64,000 bases of DNA from Bradyrhizobium sp. AS23.2 (GCF_001908185.1 NZ_LGHM01000051.1:1-64000), one strand, 5' to 3'. Shown: positions 1 through 9,230, counted from the stretch's first letter. The notes: generated by a model from the sequence alone, not told the origin. A program made the numbers and translations.

Positions 1-174
1 CCGCGAGCCGCCCCGCCACCGGTGGTGCCGCCACCGCTCGCCAGCGCACAGCCTCCCACGCCTCCGCGAGTCGTCCCGAAGCCAAAGAAGCCGCCGCGGC
101 CCGCGCCTTCGGCAGGCCCCATCTCGGTCGGCGGCGCGCCGCTGAGCACGACCCCGGCCGCTGGGGCTCAGTGA
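1..174 (+). CDS. C-terminal end of a proline-rich protein (partial)
   Basis: The reading frame is open from base 1 to a TGA at 172-174, giving 57 residues with no start in the window. The tail is dominated by Pro, Ala and Lys (for example VPKPKKPPRPAP) and ends STTPAAGAQ. Such tails occur on TonB-like, FtsN-like and other envelope proteins, but nothing here identifies the family. It is followed by a palindromic repeat that could terminate transcription. Function unknown; the reading frame itself is fairly well supported. Confidence 0.5.
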   Translation, partial: PRAAPPPVVPPPLASAQPPTPPRVVPKPKKPPRPAPSAGPISVGGAPLSTTPAAGAQ

Positions 175-202
175 AGCGAGCAGTTTGTCGGAAAGGGCCG
201 TC

Positions 203-247
203 TCTAGAGCCATTTCCGTTCCGATGGAATCGGAACGGGGCTCTAGA
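203..247. repeat. 45-bp palindromic intergenic element, copy 1
   Basis: The element is bounded by TCTAGAGCC and GGCTCTAGA in inverted orientation and has an inner perfect palindrome, CCGTTCCGAT-GGA-ATCGGAACGG. A near-identical partial copy lies at 9891-9927 on the opposite strand. It can form a long hairpin, so it may act as a terminator or be a REP-like mobile repeat. Confidence 0.7.
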
Positions 248-249
248 CT

Positions 250-309
250 CTTGTTTTGACGCGTTTTCTTGACGCGAACCGGTATCCACTTCGCTCGAAA
301 ACGCTCTAG
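250..309. repeat. Bradyrhizobiaceae-type intergenic repeat
   Basis: The stretch contains GACGCGTTTTCTTGACGCG, then ACCGGTATCCACTTCGCTCG and AAAACGCTCTAG. From memory this motif recurs many times between genes in Bradyrhizobium and Rhodopseudomonas genomes. It abuts the palindromic element at 203-247. Nothing else is visible in the non-coding stretch 175-374. Confidence 0.55.
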
Positions 310-374
310 CGTAGGCGCGCTTGTCTCTGTCCGCCGACATCTCGCGACTCGGCCGTGACAGGCAATCTGCTCCC

Positions 375-1136
375 TTACGGGGTTTGGCGGGGAACGTCGT
401 CCAATCGCGCAAACACCGCGCTCGTCACCGCTCCCAGGAGCGACCAGAAGACCAGGCTCGTGAGGGTCACCGCGACCACGAACTGGTGAGACAGCGATGA
501 TGGGACGTTGGTTTCGATGTGCTCCAGCTCTGGCGCGCCAATCAGATGCGGCAACGCCAGGAGAATCACGCCCGCGATAGCCGCCGGCACGGAGCGGCGA
601 AAGACAATCAGGCCCAGGCCTGCGGCCGTCGACAGCACCGCCACGAGCCACCAGATCTGGCGCGACAGCAGAGGCGCGGCGGGCACGCCAGGCAGGTCCG
701 GCGGCAGGCCGAGGCCGGGCGCGATCGTGAATACCGCAAAGCCCGCCAAGCCCCACATCAGACCTTCGTGCCAGGTGATCCCCTCGCCGGTCGCTCCGCT
801 GCGGACCGCGAAGAAGCCGGCCAGAAGCAATGCAAATCCGATCGCGGCCAGCACGTTCGCGGCGGCCGTATAGGTGTTGCGCTCGAGCCCGTCGCGCGGC
901 TCCCATGCCTCGGCGCCGTGGTCATGGTCGGCGTGGCTGTGAGCTGCATGGTCGTGGCCGGCCGTAGCCGCCTGCGGCGCTGCTGCGTCGTGCTGGTGCG
1001 TCGCCGCGGCCTTCTCGTAGACCTCGGCCTTCAGGATCAGGGGAACGGTGCCGAACTGCTGGGCGACTGTGACGATGACACCGACGATGAAGCCAGCAAT
1101 GACCGATGAGAAAACGATCGAGCGAAACGTGCTCAT
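375..1136 (-). CDS. cbtA: CbtA family cobalt transporter subunit
   Basis: This 253-residue inner-membrane protein is the predicted transmembrane subunit of the CbtAB cobalt transporter, which supplies cobalt for cobalamin synthesis. An N-terminal membrane helix (about residues 7-27) is followed by a His/Asp-rich loop at about 48-75 (GHDHAAHSHADHDHG), a plausible metal-binding segment, and then about four further hydrophobic helices. The ATG at 1136 follows a GGTGG Shine-Dalgarno. It is the last gene of the minus-strand set led by the B12 riboswitch and TonB-dependent receptor, 10 bp after cbtB. Control by that riboswitch is inferred from gene order. Family assignment rests on the CbtB partner and topology. 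Confidence 0.88.
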   Translation of the reverse strand: MSTFRSIVFSSVIAGFIVGVIVTVAQQFGTVPLILKAEVYEKAAATHQHDAAAPQAATAGHDHAAHSHADHDHGAEAWEPRDGLERNTYTAAANVLAAIGFALLLAGFFAVRSGATGEGITWHEGLMWGLAGFAVFTIAPGLGLPPDLPGVPAAPLLSRQIWWLVAVLSTAAGLGLIVFRRSVPAAIAGVILLALPHLIGAPELEHIETNVPSSLSHQFVVAVTLTSLVFWSLLGAVTSAVFARLDDVPRQTP

Positions 1137-1146
1137 TCCACCTCAG

Positions 1147-1359
1147 TCAGTGGCAGGGGAAGGCATTTGAGTGGCGCACGTCGTGTGCGGCATTGTGGAT
1201 GACATCGATGTGAGCGAAGCCGACGACGCCGACGACGAAGACGCCCAGCACCATGGCCATCAAAGCCTGCGAAAGCCGTCCCACCTGCCCGGCGGCAACC
1301 GGCAAATGCGTGACCTGGTCGTTCATGACCTGGGCGTTCGTGAGCTGGGGTTGGCTCAT
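1147..1359 (-). CDS. cbtB: CbtB, small cobalt transporter subunit
   Basis: A 70-residue protein with one membrane helix (about residues 31-50) and a C-terminal His-rich tail, HNAAHDVRHSNAFPCH. The H-x3-HD-x-RH-x3-FPCH signature is the hallmark of CbtB and probably binds cobalt. It lies directly upstream of cbtA and overlaps the end of the preceding 98-residue gene by 4 bp, so it is almost certainly translationally coupled and part of the riboswitch-led operon. Confidence 0.92.
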   Translation of the reverse strand: MSQPQLTNAQVMNDQVTHLPVAAGQVGRLSQALMAMVLGVFVVGVVGFAHIDVIHNAAHDVRHSNAFPCH

Positions 1360-1652
1360 GGCTGTTCTCCGTTGGCGATTTGCACGTCTTCTAGCAGCTT
1401 CCGGGCGATGTCGCGACTGGTAAGATGCAGGCTAGTCCCCGCAGGAATGCCCCTGCGGGCGATCTTGGCGCCGGCGGCCGCCCGAAAGGCTGCTTCAAAC
1501 CGCCGGAAATACCCGAGGCAGTCCTCCGGCGACGGCTCGGCGCCGAGCAGCGTCCGGAAAGCGCCCCGGTGCACGGCGCAGATCGCGCCATGACCGGTGA
1601 CAGGAAAGACCAGCGACGCGATGTCGTCGCGCCAATGGGCCTCTCCGCTCAA
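1356..1652 (-). CDS. Unrecognised 98-aa protein in the cobalt operon
   Basis: A small soluble protein with no signal peptide or membrane segment. It carries scattered His and Cys residues in its N-terminal half (GHGAICAVH at about residues 20-28, and ECLGYF-like context at about 42), a possible metal site, but I do not recognise the family. The start is a TTG whose bases overlap the upstream stop (TTGA), and its end overlaps cbtB by 4 bp, so it sits in the middle of a coupled operon. A role in cobalt handling is inferred only from position. Confidence 0.7.
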   Translation of the reverse strand: MSGEAHWRDDIASLVFPVTGHGAICAVHRGAFRTLLGAEPSPEDCLGYFRRFEAAFRAAAGAKIARRGIPAGTSLHLTSRDIARKLLEDVQIANGEQP

Positions 1653-2227
1653 GCTGTCGCGCGTCCCCGCCCGAAGAGATCGAGCAGACGAACGATTTCG
1701 CAGGCGGCCACGAGGCCGGCGAGCCAGACCGCGCTGGTCAGTCCAATGCGCGTCACGATCGCGGCGGTGAAGGCACCCTCTCCGCCCAAGGCCGGCGTCG
1801 CGGCGAACAGCGCGAGCTCGTAAGCTGCATAGGCGACAAGGAGCGTGACGGCCAGCATCAGCGGAGTGCGGCCCTGCGGCAGCACGCGGAGCACGGCGGA
1901 CGCCGCCGCAGTCGATAGAAGCGCAGCGGCGCCGATGACGAAGCCCCAGGCGATCGTGCTGGAGTCAACGGGATAGTGCAGCGCGCCAAAGCCGATGCAC
2001 TGGTTCACGAGCCAGGCGCCGGTGACAACCAGCAGCGCCGGACGCAGCGGCAGCATGGCCGCCGCCACGACTGCGAAGGCTGCGAAGGGTGTTGCACAGG
2101 CAAGCGCAAAACTCGCGAGCGCGCATGACACCGTCAGCAGAGCAAAGCAGAACATCGACGCATAACGCGGTTCGACCGGCTGAAGCCGGAAATGGTCGGT
2201 GTGGGGCGGCAGGATGCTGAGGGCCAT
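1649..2227 (-). CDS. Six-helix membrane protein of the cobalt/B12 operon
   Basis: A 192-residue hydrophobic protein with about six predicted membrane helices (roughly 25-45, 50-70, 82-102, 112-132, 150-170 and a weaker last one). It has no ABC or major-facilitator signature that I recognise. The ATG at 2227 follows a strong AAGGAG site. It sits between the TonB-dependent receptor, 107 bp upstream, and the small gene it overlaps. An inner-membrane component of cobalt or corrinoid uptake is the likeliest role, inferred from context. Confidence 0.72.
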   Translation of the reverse strand: MALSILPPHTDHFRLQPVEPRYASMFCFALLTVSCALASFALACATPFAAFAVVAAAMLPLRPALLVVTGAWLVNQCIGFGALHYPVDSSTIAWGFVIGAAALLSTAAASAVLRVLPQGRTPLMLAVTLLVAYAAYELALFAATPALGGEGAFTAAIVTRIGLTSAVWLAGLVAACEIVRLLDLFGRGRATA

Positions 2228-2334
2228 ATGTGATCTCCTTGTTTCCGAATTCTAGTACATTTGTGGGCTTATGACAGCCCCATCGAGGCCAATGAAGTGC
2301 GTACGTGGGGAGCCGATGCAACTTTGGACGCGCC

Positions 2335-4585
2335 TCAGAACGTAGCGCCGGCCTTGAGCAGATAGGTGCGGCCGGGCAGCGGATACGCGCTAAAGCGACC
2401 GTCCGTGAAGGTACTCGCGATCGCATAGTCGTAATAGAGAGCGTTCAGCACATTGTTGACGCTGAAGGACCAGAAGTAGCGTTCATACTGACCGCTGAGC
2501 TTGAGGTCGATGGTGCCGTTGGCGGGAATCGGCTTTTGCGTGCCGGCCTGATCGTTGTCCATCCGCCGCTCGCTCCAGAAGCGGGCGGTGGCGTCGAGCA
2601 CGACGTAGTTCTGCCAGATGTTCCAGGTGACGCCCACATTCGCAGTGTAGCGCGACACCAGCGGCACGTCGTTGCCGGCCCAGATGCCCTCACGGAAGAT
2701 CGCCCGCGTCACAGCCATGCCGGAGCGCAACAGCAGAGAGTCGTTGACGCGATAGGAGAGACTGGTCTCTGAGCCGTAGCGCCGGGTGGGATCGAGATTG
2801 GTGTTGTAGAACAGGACGGGGCTGAAATGGATCTCGTTGGTGAGGTCCATCAAATAGAGGCTGCTCTGCATCTGAAGCCCACCGGCCTTGATGCGCAGGC
2901 CGCCCTCGACATCCTGCGATGTCTGGGTCTTGAGCTGGAAGGTCTGCGGGAGCGGATTGAAGAATGGGTCAAATGCAGGGCCCGACGCCACGCGCTCGTC
3001 CACGTCAGGCGTGCGGAACGCACGCGCGCCGCGGCCGAACAGCGTGAATATGTCGTTGAGCCGCTGCTCGACACCGAGATGCAGCGCATATTGGGTCTCG
3101 TCGCTCTTGAGCGGCAGAGCGCCGATGTCGCCATTGAAGGGGGCCGTCGGGTCAAAATTGTCGCGTTCCGTCAGGCTGATGTTCTGCACCCGAGCGCCGT
3201 AGGAGACGTCGGTCGTGGGCGTCACGCCCAATGTGTGCTGGAAATAGGCAGCGACCGTCTGCTGCCTGAGGTCGTAATTGTGCCAGGGAGCGAGTCCCTG
3301 GCCGGCGCCACGGTTCTGCTGAAAGCTCGCATCGTAGTAATCGATGCCGGTCAACAGTTGTGACGGCATGCCGAACGCAAAACTCCTCACGCTGAGCCGT
3401 GGCGTGATCGACCACGTCGTCAGGTCGGCATCGACATAGGTCGACGTGAACCAGTCCGGCACCGGCGTCGGACTGGAGAAGAAGGCGCTCTGCTGCTTCT
3501 TGTTGCGAACGCCGCCATCGACGATGAGATCGACACCGTTGACCAATGTCTTGGTGAAGCCCGCGGTCGCACTCATGCCCTGCTGATTGGCGTAGTTGAA
3601 TGGTGTGCTGGTTCCTCTGCGGTCGGTGGCGAGCTCGTCGAGGCCAATGGACGGATCGACGGTGCGGCCGCCCGGCAGTCTCAGCTCCTGATTGTCACCG
3701 GTCACCGTGAGGAAAGCGGTCAGGCCGGGCGTTGTGTAGTTCAGATTGCCGACCCCGTTCTCCTGGGAGTAGCGATTGTTGTCGCGGTAGCCGTCGGTTT
3801 TCACCGCGCTGCCATAGAACGAGGTCGACCACGGACCGGAGTTGAGCGAGGTCGAGATATTGCCGAGCTTAGTGTTGAACGAGCCGAATCCACCCTCGAC
3901 GCGCAAAGCGGCAGGTGGGCCACCGACGCCGTTCTTGGTGACGATGTTGATCACGCCGCCGATCGCGTTGTCTCCATAGAGCACCGCGCCGGAATTGCCG
4001 CGTGTGATCTCGATGCGCTCGATGGAATTGAGCGGGATGGTGGAGAGATCCACCTGCGCCATGTCGACGTCGTTTAGTCGCCGGCCGTTGACCAGCACCA
4101 GGGTGTTGGCGGTGGCGAAGGCGCCAAAGCCGCGCAGATCGACGCTCGTCTTCGCAGCGACTGGGCCGCCATAGAACGTCGTAATCTGGGCACCCGGAGT
4201 CTGCGTCGCGATGATCTCGGCGAGTGTCTGCGACGGCGAATTTGCGACGTCCGCGGCCGTGATGACGGTCGTGGCGGCCCCGACGATGCCTCCGTTGCCG
4301 GCGGCCGCCTCGCTGCCGGATGAGCCGGCCCCCATTGCCCGCCGGCGCGCCGCTCGGGGCGACATACGGTGCCGCCCGCCGCCTCGTCGTGTCGCCGCCA
4401 TCGCCGGTCGCCCTGGCGCGCGTGCGGTTCTGATCATCGGGCTTGGTCACTTCGATCGGCGGCAACTGCGCGGCGACAGCTTGCTGCGCGTGGGCGGGCC
4501 TCACGTTCAGGAGAAGGACGGGAACAATGAAGCTAGTTGCCAGCCAAACCGCGCGACGGCGCCGGACAGCAGAAACGGAAGGCAT
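2335..4585 (-). CDS. btuB: TonB-dependent receptor, BtuB-like (one apparent frameshift)
   Basis: An outer-membrane receptor that would import cobalamin or another corrinoid using TonB energy. An ATG at 4585 gives a signal peptide (hydrophobic run ending RPAHAQ), then a TonB-box-like PPIEVTK, a plug domain (VINIVTKNGVGG; NTLVLVNGRRLND) and a 22-strand-type barrel ending in GATF with terminal Phe. The N-terminal part is in a different frame from the rest; the switch lies at a run of five C at 4329-4333, where removing one base restores a 749-residue product of normal length. I treat this as a sequencing artefact. An upstream GTG at 4618 is an alternative start. The cobalamin riboswitch directly upstream supports cobalamin specificity. 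Confidence 0.85.
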
Positions 4586-4710
4586 GCGGGGGAAACCTCG
4601 GTATGACGTCAGTGGCACGTCACAGCGAACGAGGTTTCACGGCGGAGCGCCGAAATGCTCCGGTGAAGCTAATGTCTGTACTCCCCGACCGACATCTTCG
4701 CGTGTGACCA

Positions 4711-4890
4711 CGGCTGACGGCAGGTCTCCTGGCTCGCGGGTCGTGACCTCTACGTCGCCTTCCCGGTCCGAGATACCAGTGGCATATGACGCGAGGTTCA
4801 CCGCTTACAGTTGCGGGGGCAGCTGCGGCATAAGGGCAATCCCCTGCACCGCATTCCCTATTAATCCCCGAAGGGAGCCGTCGGGATGAC
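4711..4890 (-). promoter_or_regulatory. Cobalamin (B12) riboswitch
   Basis: On the minus strand the order is GGGAATGCGGTG, CAGCTGCCCCCGCAACTGTA, AGCGGTGA, the B12-box-like ATGCCACTGG, GGGAAGGCG and finally GAGCCAGGAGACCTGCCG. These are the ordered conserved blocks of the adenosylcobalamin riboswitch. It ends about 125 bp before the TonB-dependent receptor start, so B12 should repress the receptor and probably the cobalt genes behind it. I see no gene in the remaining stretch up to 5167. Confidence 0.95.
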
Positions 4891-5167
4891 CGTAGGGTCT
4901 CCGCTTTGACCGCGTCAAACGAGTTCGTGGTGACGCACAACGGTTCTTTGCTCAGTGTGATTGAAATACATCACTCGGCGCTGCGCAGAGCTCCTGCAAT
5001 CGCAAAGCTCGTTCAGCGGACGGTCGGCAATGAATTGCTTCAAATACGCTGGTTGCCGTCCTCGCCGTGGATGGTGGCATGGGTCTGTAAACGCGAGCCA
5101 GAACCAACTCTTCTCGTGGGATTTTCGACAACCGTCCTGAAGCTCGGAGTCGGACTTCTGGTCGAAA

Positions 5168-5551
5168 TCACTCTCGCCCGGCAGGCCGCCAGCCATCCTT
5201 TGTCTCGAAACGCACTCCATCATCCGGCCGTCGATCGCCCGGTACATGATTGTGGACACGACCAGCCGTCGCCCCGGAGCTCAGCTCCTGCTCTGACTTA
5301 ACCGCCGCCTCCAAGCCTTCAAGGAGCTCCCTACCTGTGTCGGTGATTCGCCATCCGCCGTTCCTGCGTTCGATCAGGCCTTGCTCGAATACAGAAAGAC
5401 CGGGCGCATGAGCCGCGAGCCTCTTCGTGCGTTCTGCCCAGTCGCGCCCGCTTGTCGCGAGGATTTCCATGTCCCGCTTGAGATCGTCCATCGCAGCGAA
5501 TCCATCCGGGTGACTCACGAGGATCTTGAGTACAGTTACTTGAAAATTCAC
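5168..5551 (-). CDS. Hypothetical protein with winged-helix-like N-terminus
   Basis: A 127-residue protein. Residues 1-80 have the pattern of a small winged-helix domain (VLKILVSHPDGFAAMDDL then LIERRNGGWRITDTGRELL), with the 'W-x-I-T-x-x-G' wing typical of such proteins. The C-terminal 30 residues are basic and low in hydrophobics and may be disordered. No signal peptide or membrane segment. It is isolated between the riboswitch and the MBL hydrolase, with about 190 bp of apparently empty sequence at 5552-5743. A DNA-binding or regulatory role is possible but unproven. Confidence 0.6.
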   Translation of the reverse strand: MNFQVTVLKILVSHPDGFAAMDDLKRDMEILATSGRDWAERTKRLAAHAPGLSVFEQGLIERRNGGWRITDTGRELLEGLEAAVKSEQELSSGATAGRVHNHVPGDRRPDDGVRFETKDGWRPAGRE

Positions 5552-5743
5552 ACTTAGACGGGCTCCGCGGCCCTTCTAACGAAGTCATCGCAGAACGCAA
5601 CGCTTGACGCTTTCCCGAGAATCGTGCCCGAGCCTTCCGAAGAAGACGAGCGACAAGCTGACTAGCGTATGAGACCTAACGCCGACTGCAGAGAACCCGA
5701 GAACAATTGAAGCGAGCCACCCACGACACCACGCACGTGCTGG

Positions 5744-6565
5744 CTAAGCCCCGGAAATTCCGTAGGTGCGGCCGACCCTGCGGACGCGGGAAAAGTCGCT
5801 CAGATGGGAGCCGATAATGAGCCAGTTCTCCTCGACGGCTCGATCGAACAGCCACCACCTCGTTCGCGCAGCGAGTTTCGGATCGTAGTCGAAGACCGTG
5901 CTAACGTCGGGATCGGCCGTCTGGGTCTCGGCCATGTGAGCCGCATCGGCCCAGAACAGCGCGGTTTCCCTATTCCCCTGCAGAAGGAAACCGGTCTGGC
6001 CCATCGTATGGCCCGGAAGCGCCAGGGTCTCGATGCCAGGCAGCACTTCACCCGGCATGAACGGCTTGATGCGCGGGCCGTAGGCATTGACGATCGCGGC
6101 CGTGATGGGAAACGCGCTACGACGCGCCTCAGGAAGCACCAGCCGGGCTGCCTCGCTCGTATAGAAAGCAAGCTCGATCGAAGGGATCAGAATCTCGGCC
6201 CGGGGAAAGTAGGGCTTCTCGCCATCCAGCAGCCCTCGCGCATGGTCGAAATGGAGATGGGTCAGGAGAACCCGGTCAACGTCCGCCGGCTCGATGCCGT
6301 TCTGCCGCATCGAGTCCCAGGAGCGACCGAGCAACGGGCTCCAACCAGGTCCGGTCCCGGCATCAACGAGCGTCAGGCCGCCCGGTCCGCGCAGGGCGAA
6401 GTGATTGACTTCGAACTCGATCGTCGCGCCTGGACAATTGGCCAGCATCTTCGCCTGCGCCGCAGGCCCATTTGCGTGAACCAACGAGTCCGTGCCCGTT
6501 GTAAACATTCCGTCGAACAGGAATGCGATATCGTAATCGCCGACACGGCGGCTGCGGAGTTTCAC
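5744..6565 (-). CDS. MBL-fold metallo-hydrolase
   Basis: A 273-residue enzyme of the metallo-beta-lactamase superfamily. The zinc-binding signature HLHFDH is present at about residues 102-107, with the downstream His of GHTMGQ, the Asp of FWADAAH and the last His of IIGSHLSDF. The set is complete, so it should be an active dinuclear hydrolase. Substrates in this family include lactones (quorum-sensing lactonases), glutathione thioesters and other esters; the sequence does not decide between them. It starts at a GTG after AAAGGAA. In a cluster with SDRs, an enoyl-CoA hydratase and acyl-CoA dehydrogenase remains, hydrolysis of a lactone or thioester intermediate is plausible. Confidence 0.85.
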   Translation of the reverse strand: MKLRSRRVGDYDIAFLFDGMFTTGTDSLVHANGPAAQAKMLANCPGATIEFEVNHFALRGPGGLTLVDAGTGPGWSPLLGRSWDSMRQNGIEPADVDRVLLTHLHFDHARGLLDGEKPYFPRAEILIPSIELAFYTSEAARLVLPEARRSAFPITAAIVNAYGPRIKPFMPGEVLPGIETLALPGHTMGQTGFLLQGNRETALFWADAAHMAETQTADPDVSTVFDYDPKLAARTRWWLFDRAVEENWLIIGSHLSDFSRVRRVGRTYGISGA

Positions 6566-6620
6566 TCTGGTTTCCTTTCGGTAGTGACGGCGACCAAGGA
6601 TTTACGGAGCAGGACGCGCG

Positions 6621-7379
6621 CTAGAGTCCAGAGACCAGATGGCCTCCATCAACCGTGACAACGCTTCCGGTCATGAACGACCCCGCATCGGAAATCAGCA
6701 GCAGCAACGGTCCGTTCAGCTCTTCCAGCCGGCCCAGGCGGCGTTGGGGTATCCGCTTGACCAGGGCCCTTCCGCTCTCGCTCGCAAAGAATTCGTCGTT
6801 GAGGTCGGTCGCGAAATATCCGGGAGCAAGGGCGTTGACACGAATCCCGTAGCGCGCCCACTCGAGCGCCAGGGCCTTGGTCAATTGAATGACGCCTGCT
6901 TTCGATATCGCGTAGGGTGCAACGGCGCCGGCCACGCGCAAGCCCAAGATAGAGGCGATATTGACGATCGAACCCTTGACCTCGTGTGCGATCATCCGCC
7001 GCGCCGCTTGCTGCGCTACCAGCCAGACACCCTTCAGATTGGTGTCGACGACGCTGTCCCAGGAGCGCTCGTCCTGATCGAGAGCCGCTTTCGTCGCCGT
7101 GACGCCGGCATTGTTGATGACGGCGTGGAACGGCCCGAACCTGGCCTCGGCCTCACCAAATGCCGTTTCGATCTTGCCGGCGTCGGTCACGTCAAGCACG
7201 ACGCAGTGCGCTTTGCCGGCGGATGCGTTGATTTGCGCTACGTTGGATTTCAAGGCGTCGATGCGGCGCGCCGCGAGCGTTACGCAGGCGCCGCGGCCCG
7301 CCAGGAAACGCGCGAAATGGAGGCCAAAGCCGCTCGACGCACCGGTGACCAACACATGCTTGCCGTCAATATCGAACAT
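6621..7379 (-). CDS. SDR family NAD(P)-dependent oxidoreductase
   Basis: A classical short-chain dehydrogenase of 252 residues. It shows the cofactor loop TGASSGFG near residues 13-20, the NNAG motif near 90, catalytic Ser in the NIASILG segment near 142, YAIS-K (Tyr-x3-Lys) near 156-160, and the usual TGSVVTVDGG end. All catalytic residues are present. It most likely oxidises or reduces a hydroxyacyl or keto intermediate of the catabolic cluster 5.7-9.9 kb, as FabG-like enzymes do. Substrate cannot be read from sequence. Confidence 0.88.
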   Translation of the reverse strand: MFDIDGKHVLVTGASSGFGLHFARFLAGRGACVTLAARRIDALKSNVAQINASAGKAHCVVLDVTDAGKIETAFGEAEARFGPFHAVINNAGVTATKAALDQDERSWDSVVDTNLKGVWLVAQQAARRMIAHEVKGSIVNIASILGLRVAGAVAPYAISKAGVIQLTKALALEWARYGIRVNALAPGYFATDLNDEFFASESGRALVKRIPQRRLGRLEELNGPLLLLISDAGSFMTGSVVTVDGGHLVSGL

Positions 7380-7402
7380 TCAATTCTCCCAGCGGTTGCG
7401 CC

Positions 7403-8036
7403 TCAGACGCGCTGGCGCTGTGCGAGCCTGGACATGCCTGCGATCCACCGGTCATAGTTCTCGGCTTTTCGCCGGCAGTAATCCTTGACCACGACGTGGG
7501 GCAGGATCACGAAGGCCCCCCTCGTCGAGCCCCTTCAGCGCAGCTAGAGCCACGTCGCGCGGAGACAGGATTCCGTCGGCGCTTTCCGGACCTTGCGGGA
7601 TGTCGTTCAAGAGCGGCGTGTCCACGCCTTGCGGACATAGCACCGCGACGCGAATGCCCTGGTCTCGGTGGCTGAAGGCGAGGTTTTCCGCCAGACCGAT
7701 GGCAGCGTGCTTCGTCGTGCCGTAAACCGCGCTGCCGACCTGGTTGAGCAGGCCGGCCGCAGACGCGGTCTGAAGGAAGATCCCGCCTCCCCTCGCAATC
7801 ATCCGCGGCAAGAGGAAACGGGCGGCCCGAACGTGGGCCATGACGTTGATGTCCCAGGATTGCCGCCAGATGTCGTCGGACGCGAAGGCCGCATTGTCGG
7901 CCGGGCCGCCGAAGCCGCGCGCAACGCCGGCATTCGAACAGAACGTACGGATGGGACCTTCCTCGGCCTCGATACGCTCCAGCACGGCCGCGAAGGTGTC
8001 GGCGTCGGTACATCCGACGGGCCGGTCGGCGTCCAA
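7403..8036 (-). pseudogene. 5'-truncated SDR oxidoreductase relic
   Basis: The sequence matches the middle and end of an SDR: a CSNAGVARG motif replaces NNAG, followed by a Ser in LQTASAAGL and Y-x3-K in VYGTTKHAA. The first ~60 residues with the Rossmann glycine loop are missing; instead the frame abuts the truncated OYE-type gene at about 8037. A run of six C at 7516-7521 also shifts the frame near the 3' end. Removing one base gives a natural tail ([13 protein letters not shown], then [10 protein letters not shown]) and a stop at 7403. The frameshift is probably sequencing error; the missing N-terminus is not. Confidence 0.75.
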
Positions 8037-8425
8037 CGCTCCTCGCCCATCTCGATATCGCGGTCGGTCAGGGGACCATTACCCCTGAAGGCACGCTGCT
8101 GGCTGGACTTTCGGCCGCCATGGTTGATCTGGATCGCCGCCTTCGAACCGTGCGCCTTGATCACGTGAACGACCTGGCGCATCCCCTCGATCTGGCCATC
8201 TTCCCAGAGCCCGGGATCGCCGTTGGTGATCCGCCCCTTGCGGGTGACCGACGTCTGTTCGACGAAAACGAGCCCGGCACCGCCCATCGCGAACTTGCCG
8301 TAGTGAACCAGATGGAACGGCGTGACATAGCCGTTCTCGGCCGAGTACATCCCCATCGGCGAAACCACGATGCGATTGTTCAACTCGACACCGCGGAAAA
8401 CAGCTTTTTCAAACAGTTTGACCAT
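8037..8425 (-). pseudogene. 3'-truncated old-yellow-enzyme family oxidoreductase relic
   Basis: The ATG at 8425 begins an N-terminal half of a flavin-dependent NADH:flavin oxidoreductase / 2,4-dienoyl-CoA reductase-type barrel: LNNRIVVSPMGMYSA, then AIQINHGGRKSS (FMN-site His-Gly-Gly-Arg) and [12 protein letters not shown]. About 130 residues in, the homology stops abruptly and the sequence becomes an SDR in another frame. The remaining two thirds of the barrel, with the rest of the FMN site, are absent. This is either a genuine deletion fusing two genes or an assembly join. Confidence 0.75.
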
Positions 8426-8443
8426 GTGGTTCTCCCCTGGAGG

Positions 8444-9214
8444 TCAACGTGCCTTAAAATTTGCGACGCGCCGCTCGGCGGTGGCGCGCACGCCCTCGGC
8501 AAAGTCTTCGGTCTCGCGCAGCCACGATTGCTCATCGAGTTCGTGCTTCAGCCGTTCTTCGACCCGCTCGGCCAATCCGGCGCGGAGCGTGGCGCGCGTC
8601 GACTTGACGGCGAGCGGCGCGCTTTCAGCGATCTCCTGCGCCAGCTTCATCGCCTCGTCGCGCAGCTTCTCGAGCGGAACCACCGCTTCGCACATGCCGA
8701 TCTCAAGGGCCTCCTCGCCCTTGACCCGGCGGCCAGTCAGCATCAGCAGCGATGCACGGGTCCGGCCGACCAGCTCGGGCAGCGTGATGGTGAGCCCGAA
8801 GCCCGGATGAAAGCCAAGCCGGGTGAAGTTGGCCGAGAAGCTGGTCTCGGGGGTCGCGATCCGGTAGTCGGCCGCGAGCGCGACGCCGAGGCCGCCGCCA
8901 ATGGCATGGCCCTGCACCGCCGCGACGATCGGCTTCTTTGCCTGAAAGATCCGGATGCCTTCGTTGTAGAGAGCGCGGGAGTCCGCGCGGCGCGCCTCCG
9001 GCGTTTCCGGCTGCGGCCCGGAAAAATCCGCGCCGGCGCAGAAGGACTTGCCGTTCGCACACAGCAGCGTGACCCGAATGTCCGGATCCGCATCCGCCGC
9101 GATGAGCGCTTCGGCGATCAGCGTCATCAGCTCCTTGTTGAAGTAATTATGCGGCGGCCGGTTGATTTCGGCGACTTGAACGTGGCCGACACGGGAGATC
9201 AGAAGATCAGACAT
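8444..9214 (-). CDS. Enoyl-CoA hydratase/isomerase family protein
   Basis: A crotonase-fold protein of 256 residues. Oxyanion-hole segments are visible as GKSFCAGADFSG (near 56-67) and HAIGGGLGVALAADYRIA (near 106-123). The usual catalytic Glu after the second segment (GFHPGFG-LT) is not evident, so hydratase versus isomerase or another crotonase reaction is undecided. The ATG at 9214 is preferred over the upstream in-frame ATG at 9244, which lies inside the preceding gene. It follows the acyl-CoA dehydrogenase relic by 16 bp, consistent with one beta-oxidation-like operon. Confidence 0.86.
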   Translation of the reverse strand: MSDLLISRVGHVQVAEINRPPHNYFNKELMTLIAEALIAADADPDIRVTLLCANGKSFCAGADFSGPQPETPEARRADSRALYNEGIRIFQAKKPIVAAVQGHAIGGGLGVALAADYRIATPETSFSANFTRLGFHPGFGLTITLPELVGRTRASLLMLTGRRVKGEEALEIGMCEAVVPLEKLRDEAMKLAQEIAESAPLAVKSTRATLRAGLAERVEERLKHELDEQSWLRETEDFAEGVRATAERRVANFKAR

Positions 9215-9230
9215 GAGTTTCCTCGAATGA

